NCBI RefSeq assembly: GCF_006838285.1
Contig: NZ_CP038228.1
Location: forward strand, 4,092,001 to 4,156,000
Direction: 5' to 3'
DNA from: Xanthomonas translucens pv. cerealis
GTDB lineage: Bacteria > Pseudomonadota > Gammaproteobacteria > Xanthomonadales > Xanthomonadaceae
Length of the DNA stretch: 64,000 nt
Shown: positions 8,476 through 19,269 of the stretch, in pieces
Position numbering within the stretch: position 1 is the first letter of the stretch
Layout: every line of letters begins with the position of its first letter
Notes under the pieces: generated by a model
Told to the model about the DNA's origin: nothing
Databases searched by the model: none
What the model saw: only the letters and a program-made list of their open reading frames with translations
Translations under genes and position numbers: made by a program

Positions 8476-10434
8476 TCAGCGCGCCGCGTTGGCGTTCATC
8501 GTCGCGTTGCGGCTGGCGTCCAGGTATTGCGCCGGATCGCGCATCCCGGTGGTGTGGCACTGGCCGGTGGTGTGGCCGCGGTTGACCCCGCCCGGTAGCT
8601 GCGCGTTGACCTTCTCGACCACGCCGTCCTCCGGGTCGTCCAGCACCAGGTCCGAGGCCGCGTTGCAGTAGTCGTTTTTGTACCAGGGGGTTTTGGCGAA
8701 GGAGGTCGTGTAGTAGTTGACCAGCGCCCGCGCCGAGCTCGGGATGCCCGCCAGCCAGGCCTTGGCGCCGTCATAGGTCATGTCGCTGTTGCTGCCACAG
8801 CCCATGCCGAACCACGATCCCGCCGTGGCCATGATGCCGGCCATGTTGGTGCCCTGGTACGGCGTGCCCACCGACTGCATGACAAGGCCGCCGCTGGCAT
8901 TGTCCAGCCCGCTCCAGTAGTAGCTGTACAGGTGCAGCGCGGCCATGCCGCCTTGGCTATGGGCCACCGTGCCGAACGAATTCCATTGGCTGCCGAACTG
9001 TGCCAGCAATTGCGCGAACTGGTCGTTGCTGCGGTTCTGGTTGACGTCCAGGAACGCCGAGGCATTGCTGAACTGCGCCACCGGCCAGACCCCGCCCGAG
9101 CAGTAGCCATGCACCAGCACCAGGCGTGAGCCGCTCGCTTGCGCAGCGGTCGCCGCGCGCTGCAGCGTCGCCGGGCGCTCGCCCATGCGCATGCTGGCGT
9201 CGATCGTGCCGCCGCGCGCCACGCTGCTGCGGCGCAGGGTGGGCAAGGTCAGCGCCAGCGTGTCGCGTGTGGCCAGTGGCACGAAATGGTCCGGGTCCTC
9301 AATGCGCAAGTTGCGCAGCGTGAACGGCGCACGCGCGCCGGCACGGACGATCCAGCGTTCGTCCACGCTCAGCGGTAGGCGTCCGTTCTGCGGCGCCAGC
9401 ATGCCGCCGAGCCAGGCCACCGGCACCGCACCGCCGTCGCGGCCGGTGCCCCACAGTTCGCCGAACACGCGGTAGTGCGCCGGCGCGTGGCCGGCGGCGC
9501 TGACCGGGATCGGCAGCGCCAGGCGGGTGCCGTTCTGCGTGCTGGCGCTCACCGCGTCGGCGGCGATGCGCAAGCTGGTGTCGAGCACCGGCAGCACGTG
9601 TTCGCTGGTGCGCACGAAGGCCTGGCCGGCCGCGTCCTCGCCGTGCACCACCACCTGCGCGAGATAGCTGCCCGGCGCCTTTGCCGGGAAATCGCCGGCA
9701 TACACGCCGTCGCCGGCGGCACCGTCGCCATGGCGGCCGTCGTCGGCCATCGGCCACTGGGTCACCGTGCCGTCGGGCGCGGTGACGCGCAATTGCGCCT
9801 CGCGGATGCGCCCGGCATTGGTGGCGAGCGTGGTGGCGCCGTGGCGGTCGCTGCCGCCGAGCATCGCGGTCAGGCCGATGCGCTGCCCGCTGTGCAGTTG
9901 CCGGCGGTCGCTGGGATAGGACGCCAGCTGCGTGCGCCCATCGCCTTCCATCAACAGGTAGCCGCGTTGCGCGGCGCTGCCGTCGGCGCGCAGGGTCAGC
10001 GTCCAGCTGCCGTTGGCGGCGCCGTCCACGCGGTACTCGCGCGCCGGCAGCGCGGCGTCGCCGCTGCCCAGGCGGGTGGCGACCGCGTTCGGCACGATGC
10101 TCACGGCGTCAGCGTGCGCGTTGGCCGCGCCGGGCGCGTGCAATTGCGGTTGCCAGTCGTGCGTGCCGGACAGCAGCACGAAGCGCAAATTGCCGTTTTC
10201 CACTGGCAGCATCGCCTGCCATTGCGCGGCTGCGCCGCTGCGCGCGGAGGAGAATTCGACGGGCAGCAACGCGCTCTTGGACAGGATCGCGGCCTCGGCC
10301 GGTGCCGGCGCGCGCATCTGCGCGAATTCCTCGGGCGGGCCAGCCAGTTGCTTGGGAACCAGATCGGCCGCATGCGCGAGCAGGGGCGACAGCAGCAGCG
10401 TGGACAGCAGGGACAAGCCCGGTAGTGTCGGCAT
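8476..10434 (-). CDS. Secreted alpha/beta-fold hydrolase, 'conditioned medium factor'/choice-of-anchor X type
   Basis: This 652-residue exported protein has signal peptide LSLLSTLLLSPLLAHAA and cleavage near residue 22. The first ~370 residues are beta-rich with no catalytic motif, including a VTAPDG..WPMADDGRHGDGAAGDGVYAG segment of the kind annotated as 'choice-of-anchor X'. The C-terminal ~220 residues form a lipase-like alpha/beta hydrolase with the oxyanion strand LVLVHGYCSGG and the nucleophile elbow AHSQGG (GxSxG). Asp and His candidates lie in DLVLDDPEDGVV and in GHTTGQCHTTG. Xanthomonas homologues are, as I recall, annotated as conditioned medium factor; the true substrate is unknown. 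The gene converges on purU. Confidence 0.8.
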   Translation of the reverse strand: MPTLPGLSLLSTLLLSPLLAHAADLVPKQLAGPPEEFAQMRAPAPAEAAILSKSALLPVEFSSARSGAAAQWQAMLPVENGNLRFVLLSGTHDWQPQLHAPGAANAHADAVSIVPNAVATRLGSGDAALPAREYRVDGAANGSWTLTLRADGSAAQRGYLLMEGDGRTQLASYPSDRRQLHSGQRIGLTAMLGGSDRHGATTLATNAGRIREAQLRVTAPDGTVTQWPMADDGRHGDGAAGDGVYAGDFPAKAPGSYLAQVVVHGEDAAGQAFVRTSEHVLPVLDTSLRIAADAVSASTQNGTRLALPIPVSAAGHAPAHYRVFGELWGTGRDGGAVPVAWLGGMLAPQNGRLPLSVDERWIVRAGARAPFTLRNLRIEDPDHFVPLATRDTLALTLPTLRRSSVARGGTIDASMRMGERPATLQRAATAAQASGSRLVLVHGYCSGGVWPVAQFSNASAFLDVNQNRSNDQFAQLLAQFGSQWNSFGTVAHSQGGMAALHLYSYYWSGLDNASGGLVMQSVGTPYQGTNMAGIMATAGSWFGMGCGSNSDMTYDGAKAWLAGIPSSARALVNYYTTSFAKTPWYKNDYCNAASDLVLDDPEDGVVEKVNAQLPGGVNRGHTTGQCHTTGMRDPAQYLDASRNATMNANAAR

Positions 10435-10774
10435 GGCGGCTTTTTTCCTTGAACAATGAGAAGCCAGGCAGGATGGGCGATCGCGATCGCACGCCTGCGC
10501 AGCGGATGCAGCGCCACCTCGCCGCAGCGTGACTGCGTTATACCCAGCCTAGATGACAGCTTCACCGTGCGCTGCAGCACCGCGAACCTATCGCCGTGGC
10601 GATCCGGTACGGCCGTGGCACGGATGGGCCAGTGTCTGCGCAGCGGATGCTTTACCGCACTGCGCAGTACATTGGGGCAGGGCAGCCTGTTTCCAGCGTC
10701 GGCGCATGAACCATGCACTGCGCGGCGATGCCCGGCGTGCAGCACGCCGGGCATCATCGGCTCAAGCCGCTTGC
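10435..10774. other. Intergenic region between metE and the hydrolase
   Basis: About 340 bases with no convincing gene. It should hold the promoter of the hydrolase gene and the 3' end of the metE transcript. The only clear structure is the hairpin at 10728-10754. Confidence 0.5.
10728..10754 (-). terminator. Hairpin downstream of metE
   Basis: Twelve perfectly paired bases (ATGCCCGGCGTG with CACGCCGGGCAT) close a three-base loop, 20 bases after the metE stop codon. No T-run follows, so termination efficiency is uncertain. Confidence 0.6.
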
Positions 10775-13066
10775 TTACGCCGCCTGCGCCTGCTGCGCAC
10801 GCAGCTGCCGCGCCGCGGCCACCATCGCTTCCAGCGCGTTGCGCGTTTCCGGCCAGCCGCGGGTCTTCAACCCGCAATCCGGATTGACCCACAGCTGCTG
10901 CGGATCCAGCACTGCGCGCGCCTTGTCCAGCAACTGCACCATCTCCTGCGTGCTGGGTACGCGCGGCGAGTGGATGTCGTACACGCCCGGGCCGATCGCA
11001 TTGGGATAGCGGAAGCGCACGAACGCATCGAGCAGTTCCATCCGCGAGCGCGAGGTCTCGATCGAGATCACGTCCGCGTCCATTGCCGCCACCGCCTCGA
11101 TGATGTCGTTGAACTCCGAGTAGCACATGTGGGTATGGATCTGGGTGGCGTCGCGCACCCCGGCCGCGGCGATGCGGAAGCATTGCACGGCCCAGTCCAG
11201 GTACGCCTGCCAGTCGGCACGGCGCAGCGGCAGGCCCTCGCGGATCGCCGGCTCGTCGATCTGGATCACGCCGATGCCGGCCGCCTCCAGGTCGCGCACT
11301 TCGTCGCGCAGCGCCAGCGCGATCTGCCGGCAGGTCTGCGCGCGTTCCTGATCGTCGCGCACGAACGACCATTGCAGCACCGTCACCGGCCCGGTCAGCA
11401 TGCCCTTCATCGGCTTGTCGGTCAGCGACTGCGCGTACTGGGTCCAGCGCAGCGTCATCGGCGCCGGCCGCTGCACGTCGCCGTAGATGATCGGCGGCTT
11501 CACGCAGCGCGAGCCGTAGCTCTGCACCCAGCCATGCTTGGTGAAGGCGAAACCGTCGAGCTGCTCGCCGAAGTATTCGACCATGTCGTTGCGCTCGAAC
11601 TCGCCGTGCACCAGCACGTCCAGCCCGATCTGCTCCTGCGCGCGCACGCAGCGCTCGGTTTCGGCGGCCAGGAACGCGTCGTACTCGGCATCGCCGAGCT
11701 TGCCGGCCTTGTGCTGCGCGCGCGCCTGCCGCACCTGCGCGGTCTGCGGGAACGAGCCGATGGTGGTGGTCGGGTAGGCCGGCAGCTGCAGCGCCGCCTG
11801 TTGCGCGTCGCGCCGCTGCGGATACGGCGACTGGCGGCGTCCGGCGTCCTCGCTCAACGCCTCCACCCGGCGTGCGACCTCGGGGCGATGCACGCGCGCC
11901 GAGGAACGCCGCGTGGCCAACGCCTCGCGCGCCTCGTCCAATTCGGCCTGCGCATGCGGCAACTCCTGCAGCGCGTCGGCCAGCGTGCGCAACTCCTGCA
12001 GTTTCTGTTTGGCGAAGGCCAGCCAGGCGTGCAGTTCGCGGTCCAGCGCCTTTTCCTGTTCCAGGTCCACCGGCACGTGCAGCAGCGAGCACGACGGCGC
12101 CAGCCACAGGCGCTCGTGGCCGACATGCCCGGCCGCGTAGCGCGCCAGGGTCAGCGCATTCTCCAGCGGCGTGCGCCACACGTTGCGGCCGTTGACCAAC
12201 CCCGCCGACAGCACGCGCCCGGCCGGCAACGCCTGCAGCACCGCGTCCAGCTGCGCCACGCCGCGCACCAGGTCCACGTGCAGGCCGTCCAGCGGCAGCG
12301 TCGCGGCCAGCTCCAGGTTGTCGCCCAGTTCGCCGAAATACGTGGTCAGCAGCAGCTTCGGTCGCGGCGCCTTGGCCAGGAACGCATAGGCGCGGCGATA
12401 GGCCTCGCGCGCGGCCTCGTCCAGGTCCAGCACCAGCGCCGGCTCGTCGATCTGCACCCAGTTGGCGCCGGCCGCGTCGAGTTGCTGCAGCAGTTCGGCG
12501 TAGACCGGCAGCAGGCTGTCCAGCAGCGCCCAGCGATCGCTGCCGTCCACGGTCTTGGACAGCAGCAGGAAGGTCACCGGCCCGATCAGCACAGGTCGCG
12601 TGGTGATGCCCAGCGCCTTGGCTTCCAGGAATTCGGCCAGCGGCTTGTCGCCGCGCAGGCGGAAGTGCTGGCGCCGCGCCAGTTCCGGCACCAGGTAGTG
12701 ATAATTGGTGTCGAACCACTTGGTCATTTCCAGCGCGTGCAGGTCCAGCCCGCCTTCCTGCGTGCCGCGCGCCATCGCGAAGTAGCCGGCCAGCGGATCG
12801 GCATCGGCCAGTGCGCGGTAGCGCTGCGGGATCGCGTCGACCAGGAACGCGGTGTCGAGCATCGCGTCGTACAGGCTGAAGTCGTTACTTGGCGGCAGCT
12901 CCACCCCGGCCTCGACCTGCAGTTGCCAGTGCCGCTGGCGTAGCTGCCGCGCCGTGTCGTGCAGACTTGCCTCATCGGTTTCGCGGCGCCAGTAGCTTTC
13001 CAGCGCACGTTTGAGCTCGCGCCGCGCACCGATGCGCGGGAAGCCCAGGTTGGTCACGATCGTCAT
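10775..13066 (-). CDS. metE: Cobalamin-independent methionine synthase
   Basis: MetE transfers the methyl group of 5-methyltetrahydropteroyl-triglutamate to homocysteine, the last step of methionine synthesis, without B12. The protein has 763 residues (E. coli MetE 753). The N-terminal barrel starts [21 protein letters not shown]. The C-terminal catalytic barrel carries [50 protein letters not shown], the zinc ligands in [13 protein letters not shown] and the ligand Cys in [13 protein letters not shown] 13066 is preceded by GAGGAAA. A cobalamin riboswitch lies in the leader, so expression should fall when B12 is available and a B12-dependent MetH elsewhere can take over. Confidence 0.97.
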   Translation of the reverse strand: MTIVTNLGFPRIGARRELKRALESYWRRETDEASLHDTARQLRQRHWQLQVEAGVELPPSNDFSLYDAMLDTAFLVDAIPQRYRALADADPLAGYFAMARGTQEGGLDLHALEMTKWFDTNYHYLVPELARRQHFRLRGDKPLAEFLEAKALGITTRPVLIGPVTFLLLSKTVDGSDRWALLDSLLPVYAELLQQLDAAGANWVQIDEPALVLDLDEAAREAYRRAYAFLAKAPRPKLLLTTYFGELGDNLELAATLPLDGLHVDLVRGVAQLDAVLQALPAGRVLSAGLVNGRNVWRTPLENALTLARYAAGHVGHERLWLAPSCSLLHVPVDLEQEKALDRELHAWLAFAKQKLQELRTLADALQELPHAQAELDEAREALATRRSSARVHRPEVARRVEALSEDAGRRQSPYPQRRDAQQAALQLPAYPTTTIGSFPQTAQVRQARAQHKAGKLGDAEYDAFLAAETERCVRAQEQIGLDVLVHGEFERNDMVEYFGEQLDGFAFTKHGWVQSYGSRCVKPPIIYGDVQRPAPMTLRWTQYAQSLTDKPMKGMLTGPVTVLQWSFVRDDQERAQTCRQIALALRDEVRDLEAAGIGVIQIDEPAIREGLPLRRADWQAYLDWAVQCFRIAAAGVRDATQIHTHMCYSEFNDIIEAVAAMDADVISIETSRSRMELLDAFVRFRYPNAIGPGVYDIHSPRVPSTQEMVQLLDKARAVLDPQQLWVNPDCGLKTRGWPETRNALEAMVAAARQLRAQQAQAA

Positions 13067-13284
13067 TTGCGTTTCCTCATTGCGGTCATAGGCATTGAGG
13101 AACGAAGGAACCGCGCGCCGACCGCCCGTTCGCACGGGACGCCCGCCACGCCAGCGACCTTCGCCCCCGCGGGCGAACCGGCGCCACGCGGGCAGGCGGA
13201 AGAGCGCGGCGCGGCGCAGGGCCACGGCACGGCTTCCGGCCGCCTCCCCGCGGAGGCGCCAGGTCGAATCGGAGGACGCACAGG

Positions 13285-13480
13285 TCCTCCGGCCGGGGCC
13301 GGTATTCGGGCTGATGGACGAGCGCACCGTGCCGGCTGCGCGCCTACTGTCCGCCGCTTCCCAGGCCGGCATGCGCCGGCCCAGTGCCATTGACGGAGGT
13401 CGTTTCCATTCACCGCTGCGGGGCAGCTCCGGAATGGGCAGGCGCTTGCGGCGCCGGCCTTCACCGGATTCCCGTTTAAA
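13285..13480 (-). promoter_or_regulatory. Cobalamin riboswitch in the metE leader
   Basis: Read on the minus strand, the leader contains the conserved cobalamin-riboswitch blocks in order. GGGAATCCGGTG is followed by CCGGAGCTGCCCCGC (the B12-box region), then AGCGGTGA, GGCACTGGG, a GC stem closing at GCCTGGGAAG, and a 3' block CAGCCCGAATACCGG. A GGAGGAC...GTCCTCC hairpin sits just downstream (about 13271-13290) and could be part of the expression platform. The family senses adenosyl- or other cobalamins and shuts off genes that become unnecessary in its presence; a B12-independent methionine synthase is a classic target. Boundaries are approximate. Confidence 0.88.
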
Positions 13481-13481
13481 T

Positions 13482-13509
13482 CCATCCCTTCATCCGAATG
13501 AAGCGATGG
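13482..13509. promoter_or_regulatory. Inverted repeat between metE riboswitch and dusA, candidate operator
   Basis: CCATCcCTTCAT is mirrored by ATGAAGcGATGG around a four-base centre CCGA; 11 of 12 positions pair. It lies immediately upstream of the riboswitch start on the metE side, where a repressor or activator of methionine genes could bind. Which protein binds, if any, cannot be read here. Confidence 0.4.
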
Positions 13510-13676
13510 ATACCTTCGGCGAGCGCACGATAGGCCGGATGCGGCGGCGGGTCAAGCGCCAAGTGAATTCGCCGGCGTTCACCGGCAACATTCACGGCGA
13601 GCGTGTAAGCTATTGATCCGAAAGCCAATGATCTGACGCTTCCGCCAGCAGGCGACAGCGCACACCGCCACGCCTG

Positions 13677-14696
<1,020 letters not shown>

Positions 14697-15038
14697 CGAC
14701 GTGTGGGTACGCACGGCGGTTCGCGGGCCACGCGCACGTCGCTACCCAACGCAAGCTGTCCAGACGAATGCCGCGCTTCCCTTTTGGAAGCCCGTTCAGT
14801 TATTTTGTTCAGCTTGCCGCGGCAGTCTGCGCCGCTGCGGCAGAAGCGGCAGAGCCTTGCCGAGGCGGGCCGGGCAACGGCAGGAACGGCTCGCAAGAAT
14901 GGAAGCGGAAGTTCATTTCACTGAACGCCTCCGGCTGCTGCGGGAAAAGTTCAGACCAGATTCACCCCGAAAAATCAAGAATTTGGCTTAATTTTGCGGA
15001 ATCGTGGCGCCGCTGGCCGGCATACGGTTTCACAATTT

Positions 15039-15067
15039 TTGAACGTTTCCGATCAGTCCGTTAGGAT
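15039..15067 (+). promoter_or_regulatory. Sigma70-like promoter of the phoP-phoQ operon
   Basis: TTGAAC (15039-15044) and TAGGAT (15062-15067) are separated by 17 bases. The next gene's GTG start at 15076 would fall at or just after the predicted transcription start, so the first mRNA may be leaderless. The rest of 14697-15075 contains an A/T-rich patch around 14980-15000 and no gene. Confidence 0.5.
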
Positions 15068-15075
15068 GCCAGCTC

Positions 15076-15456
15076 GTGACCTCGCCCACTCTCCGCCGCT
15101 CCAGCACCGCCGCCGTGATCGCATTCGCGCTCATGGCCGTGGCCGATGGCTGGGCGCAGCAGCCGGGTCCGCCGGGTGTGGCGCCCATGGCGCCGCCTGG
15201 CGAGGCGGCCCGGCCGCGCGACTACAACGGCAGTTCGCTGTCCGATGCGGTGCGCCGGGTGCAGCGGTCCACCGGTGGACAGATCCTCGGCGCCGAGCGC
15301 GTGCCGTTCGACGGGCGCGATATCAACCGCGTCAAGTACATGGATGGCCGTGGGCGCGTGCGTTATATGGACGATCCGCAGCCCGGCCGTACGGCGCCCC
15401 CGCGCGTGCCGCGCCCCAGCGACGCGCAGGAACCACCACGCGACGATAACCCCTGA
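15076..15456 (+). CDS. Small secreted protein, PepSY-like, first gene of the phoP operon
   Basis: This 126-residue protein starts at GTG 15076. It has an N-terminal signal-like segment (STAAVIAFALMAVADGWAQQ), a Pro-rich linker, and a compact domain with SDAVRRVQRSTGG, ILGAERVPFDGRDINRVKYMD and GRVRYMDDP. This resembles the small PepSY-type modules often encoded just ahead of two-component systems. It probably acts in the periplasm; a role in modulating the PhoQ sensor is inference from position only. phoP follows about 70 bases later. Confidence 0.7.
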   Translation: MTSPTLRRSSTAAVIAFALMAVADGWAQQPGPPGVAPMAPPGEAARPRDYNGSSLSDAVRRVQRSTGGQILGAERVPFDGRDINRVKYMDGRGRVRYMDDPQPGRTAPPRVPRPSDAQEPPRDDNP

Positions 15457-15529
15457 CCTGGATAGTCTGGTTCAGCTTGTCACACACTGCCCCGGCCCCC
15501 GGCCACCTGTAAGTCACTAGGGAGAGTTC

Positions 15530-16213
15530 ATGCGTATCCTTCTGGTCGAAGACGAAGCCCCGCTGCGAGAAACCCTGGCTGCTCGCCTGAAGCGCGAGGG
15601 GTTTGCGGTGGATGCGGCGCAGGACGGCGAGGAAGGCCTGTACATGGGCCGCGAAGTGCCGTTCGACGTGGGCATCATCGATCTCGGCCTGCCGAAGATG
15701 TCGGGCATGGAGCTGATCAAAGCGCTGCGCGACGAAGGCAAGAAATTCCCGGTGCTGATCCTCACCGCGCGTTCCAGCTGGCAGGACAAGGTCGAGGGCC
15801 TGAAGCAGGGCGCCGACGATTATCTGGTCAAGCCGTTCCACGTCGAGGAATTGCTGGCGCGGGTCAACGCGTTGCTGCGCCGCGCCGCGGGGTGGAGCAA
15901 GCCGACCCTGGAATGCGGGCCGGTGGCGCTGGATCTGGCCGCGCAGACGGTCAGCGTCAGCGGCAGCAACGTCGATCTGACCAGCTACGAGTACAAGGTG
16001 CTCGAGTACCTGATGATGCATGCCGGCGAACTGGTCTCCAAGGCCGACCTCACCGAGCACATCTACCAGCAGGACTTCGATCGCGATTCCAACGTGCTGG
16101 AAGTGTTCATCGGGCGCTTGCGCAAGAAGCTGGATCCGGACGGCGAACTGAAGCCGATCGAGACCGTGCGCGGCCGCGGTTACCGCTTCGCCATCCCGCG
16201 CACCGAAGGCTGA
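15530..16213 (+). CDS. phoP: Response regulator PhoP
   Basis: An OmpR-family regulator of 227 residues. The receiver domain has the acidic pair in LLVEDEA, phospho-acceptor Asp51 (IIDLGLP), ILTARSSWQDKVEGL and the conserved Lys in DYLVKPF. The winged-helix effector domain includes LTSYEYKVLEYLM, the recognition helix region SNVLEVFIGRLRKKL and the ending TVRGRGYRF. SSWQDKVEGLKQGADDYLVKP and the downstream PhoQ-like kinase support the name. GGGAGAG precedes ATG 15530. In Xanthomonas PhoP controls responses to low Mg2+/Ca2+ and virulence (established for the family). Confidence 0.9.
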   Translation: MRILLVEDEAPLRETLAARLKREGFAVDAAQDGEEGLYMGREVPFDVGIIDLGLPKMSGMELIKALRDEGKKFPVLILTARSSWQDKVEGLKQGADDYLVKPFHVEELLARVNALLRRAAGWSKPTLECGPVALDLAAQTVSVSGSNVDLTSYEYKVLEYLMMHAGELVSKADLTEHIYQQDFDRDSNVLEVFIGRLRKKLDPDGELKPIETVRGRGYRFAIPRTEG

Positions 16214-16253
16214 TCCCACGCGCCTGCGACAAGCAAGCGAAGGACGCGACGGC

Positions 16254-17669
16254 GTGGTGGCACGGCCCAAGTGGTACAAGCGCTGGCGTCCGCGTTCGTT
16301 GCAGGCGCGTCAGCTGCTGGCCGCCAGTCTGAGCCTGGTGGCGTTCCTGGCCGCGGCCGGCTATGCGCTGGACCAAGCCTTCGCCGACACCGCGCTGAGC
16401 AACCTGCGCGAGCGCTTGAAGAGCTACGCCACCGCCTACGCCAACAATGTCGACGTGGCGCGCGACGGCTCGCTGTACATCAACAACGACAAGCCGCCGC
16501 CTGATCCGCACTTCGACCGGCCGGGCAGCGGCCTGTACGCGCAGATCGTGATGCCCAACGAACGCTGGATCTCGATGTCCAGCGAGGGTCCGCTGCCGCC
16601 CAAGGGCGGCATGCTCGAGCCGCGCCAGGAAACCTTCGACGGCCCCTGGCCGATGACCCAGATCGACGGCAGCGAAGGCGAGGTCTACCGCTACGGCATC
16701 GGCCTGGCCTATGTGCGCCGCGACAAGGAAACCCCGGTCACCATCTACATCATGGAAGACACCCGCGCGCTGGGCGCGCAGCTGCGCGTGTTCCGCGGCC
16801 GGGTGTGGTTCAACCTCGGCGGCGCCGGGCTGATCCTGTTGCTGCTGCAGGCCTTCATCCTGCAATGGAGCCTGCGCCCGCTGCGGCGGGTGATCAACGA
16901 ACTGACCAAGGTGCAGCGCGGCGAAGCGGTGCGCATGGGCGATCGCCATCCGCGCGAGCTGGAGCCGCTGACCGACAGCATCAACGCCTTCATCGAGAGC
17001 GAGCGCGAGAACCTGGACCGCCAGCGCAACACCCTGGCCGACCTGGCGCACAGCCTGAAGACGCCGCTGGCGGTGCTGCGCACCCAGCTCGACAGCGGCA
17101 CCCAGGGCCTGGAGCTGCGCGAGGAACTGGACGCGCAGCTGCGGCGCATGAACAACCTGGTGACCTACCAGCTCAGCCGCGCCGCTTCCAGCGGCCACAA
17201 GCTGTTCTCCGCGCCGCTGCCGATCGAACCCAACGCCGAGGAGATCGTGCGCGGGCTGGAGAAGGTGTACGCGGCCAAGGGTGTGCTGTGCGAGTTCGAC
17301 ATCGAGCCGAGCGCGCGTTTCCACGGCGAACCCGGCGACCTGCAGGAACTGCTCGGCAACCTGCTCGAGAACGCCTTCAAATGGGCGCGGCGGCGGGTGC
17401 TGCTGAGCGTGCGTCCGGCCCCGGCCGCCGGCAGCCGCCGCGCCGGTCTGGTGATGTCGGTGGAAGACGACGGCCCCGGCATCGCGCCGGAGGAGGTCGC
17501 GCACATCCTGCAGCGCGGCGTGCGCGGCGACGAACGCGTGCATGGCCACGGCATCGGCCTGGCGATCGTGCAGGATCTGGTCAAGGGCTATCGCGGCGAG
17601 CTGCAGGTCAGCCGCTCCGAGGAACTGGGCGGCGCGCGCTTCCTGGTGACCATGCCGCCGGGGCTGTAG
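16254..17669 (+). CDS. phoQ: Sensor histidine kinase PhoQ
   Basis: This 471-residue two-pass membrane kinase has TM1 near residues 20-38, a periplasmic domain of ~140 residues, TM2 near 183-203, then a HAMP-like stretch. The H-box is LADLAHSLKTPLAVL (His about 266), the N-box NLLENAFKWA, the G1 box VEDDGPGIA and the G2 box GHGIGLAIV. It starts at GTG 16254, 40 bases after phoP. The order (small secreted protein, PhoP, PhoQ) and the close spacing indicate one operon. Confidence 0.88.
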   Translation: MVARPKWYKRWRPRSLQARQLLAASLSLVAFLAAAGYALDQAFADTALSNLRERLKSYATAYANNVDVARDGSLYINNDKPPPDPHFDRPGSGLYAQIVMPNERWISMSSEGPLPPKGGMLEPRQETFDGPWPMTQIDGSEGEVYRYGIGLAYVRRDKETPVTIYIMEDTRALGAQLRVFRGRVWFNLGGAGLILLLLQAFILQWSLRPLRRVINELTKVQRGEAVRMGDRHPRELEPLTDSINAFIESERENLDRQRNTLADLAHSLKTPLAVLRTQLDSGTQGLELREELDAQLRRMNNLVTYQLSRAASSGHKLFSAPLPIEPNAEEIVRGLEKVYAAKGVLCEFDIEPSARFHGEPGDLQELLGNLLENAFKWARRRVLLSVRPAPAAGSRRAGLVMSVEDDGPGIAPEEVAHILQRGVRGDERVHGHGIGLAIVQDLVKGYRGELQVSRSEELGGARFLVTMPPGL

Positions 17670-17805
17670 CAGCCGGGCCGTGCGCTTCAGGTGAATCCCG
17701 CGCAAACGCCGGGTGGGCTTCCGACATCCGCTTAACCCCTGGCGTACACAGACGCGGATACTGCATTGGTTGTGACACCCGGTCTTTCCGTCCAAGGAGC
17801 GCCGC

Positions 17806-19213
17806 ATGCCCGAGCCCCTGCATCGTCCTGTAGTGCGTCTGCGCGTGCATGGACTGCGTGCGTTGCGCACCGCGCAGCGGCTGCTGCTGGCGCTGTTGCT
17901 GGTGTTGTTCACCGTGGCCGCCATCGCCGGCAGCCAGAAGGTGCTCGAGCGCGACGATGCGCGCTGGCTGCAATCGATGACCACCGGCCTGGACAGCGCC
18001 AGCGGGTCGCAACTGCAGCACGATGGGCGCAAGCGCTTCCTGAACGATCCGCTGCAGGCCACCCGCGGCGACGCGGCCGCGCCTGCGCCGGTGCGCGCGC
18101 CGCTCGATAGTTACGAGGCGGTGCATATGCCGTTACAGGAGCTGCTCAAGGAGCTGTAGACGCGCCAGCCGTAAATCGGCGATACCCGGCGGCGATGCCA
18201 AGGTTGCGGCGAAGAAGGCGCTGCAACAGCGCGCCGATGCGCTGCTGGCGCAACCACTTCAGCGTGTTCGCCGACAAGGGCTGCCTGCACTGGACCGTCG
18301 CCGACTACACCGACAACGCGATCCGCCCGCACGCGCTGGGCAAGTTCTCCGAGTCAACGAGAACTACGCGCGCGAACTGATGGAACTGCACACGCTGGGC
18401 GTGGTCAGCGGCTACAGCCAGCACGACGTGCAGCAACTGGCGCTGATCCTCACCGGCGTCGGCATCGCCGCGCCCAGCCGCGATGCGCCGCCGAAGCTGC
18501 TGCCGCCGCAGCAGGTGCAATACCTGCGCCGCGGCACGTTCGAATTCAATCGGGCGCGGCACCAGCCCGGCGACAAGACCTTGCTCGGCCAGCGCATCGC
18601 CGGCGGCGGTTTCGACGAGGTCGAGCGCGGTACAGCTGATCGTGCGCCAGCCGGCGTGTGCGCATTTCGTGTCGCGGCTCCTGGCCGAATAGTTCGTCGC
18701 CGACGATCCGCCGCCGGCATTGGTGGAGAAGATGGCGCGCACCTTCCAGCACATCGATGGCGACATCGCCGCCGTGCTGCAGGTGCTGTTCGCCGCGCGG
18801 GAAATGGCCGCCGAGGCGACGCACAAGTTCAAGGATCGGTACCGCTTGCTGGTGTCGTCGCTGCGCCTGGCCTACGAGGGGCAGACCATCGTCAATCCGC
18901 TGCCGCTGCTGGGCTGGCGGAGCCAGATGGGCGAGCCGAGCTACGGACGGATCAGGTCCGACGGCTGGCCGCTGCAGTCCAGCGCCTGGAACAGTTCCGG
19001 GCCGATCGCGCGCGCGATCGGCGGCGGCAACAACCAGTTGTTCACCAGCCACGGACCGCTGCGCGGCGGTTTCCCGCAACTGCCACGCCGCTGTACTACC
19101 AGGCGATCGAGCCGCAGCTCGGCGATGCTACCCGCAAGGCGCTGGCGCAGGCGCGCTCGCAGCAGGAGTGGAAAGCGTTCCCGCTGGCATCGCCCGACTT
19201 CAATTACTGCTGA
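17806..19213 (+). pseudogene. Decayed DUF1800 family gene
   Basis: Pieces of a DUF1800 protein lie in order but in different frames. Frame 17806-18159 has a membrane/signal segment and then DARWLQSMTTGLDS and RKRFLNDPLQ before a stop. GDAKVAAKKALQQ starts near 18190. WRNHFSVFADKG to IRPHALGKFS lies at 18230-18350. NENYARELMELHTLGVVSGYSQHDVQQLALILTG begins after a junction near 18355, and a segment between KFS and NENY is missing. Then come FEFNRARH and KTLLGQ, a shift, FVSRLLAEyfvaDD, KMARTFQHIDGDIAAVLQVLF, another shift, and the end QQEWKAFPLASPDFNYC. DUF1800 proteins are exported, of unknown function, and typically paired with DUF1501. A short-ORF annotator might call 17806-18159 a separate 117-residue membrane protein. 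Confidence 0.75.
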
Positions 19214-19269
19214 TCCGGCCCATAGCGCTGGGCGCCGCGCTCGGCGCTGCGTCCAGCGATCACCGAGGT

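Noticed and set aside
10101..12719. An 872-codon minus-strand open frame
   Set aside because: It is a shifted reading of metE and part of the hydrolase gene; the MetE motifs lie in the other frame.
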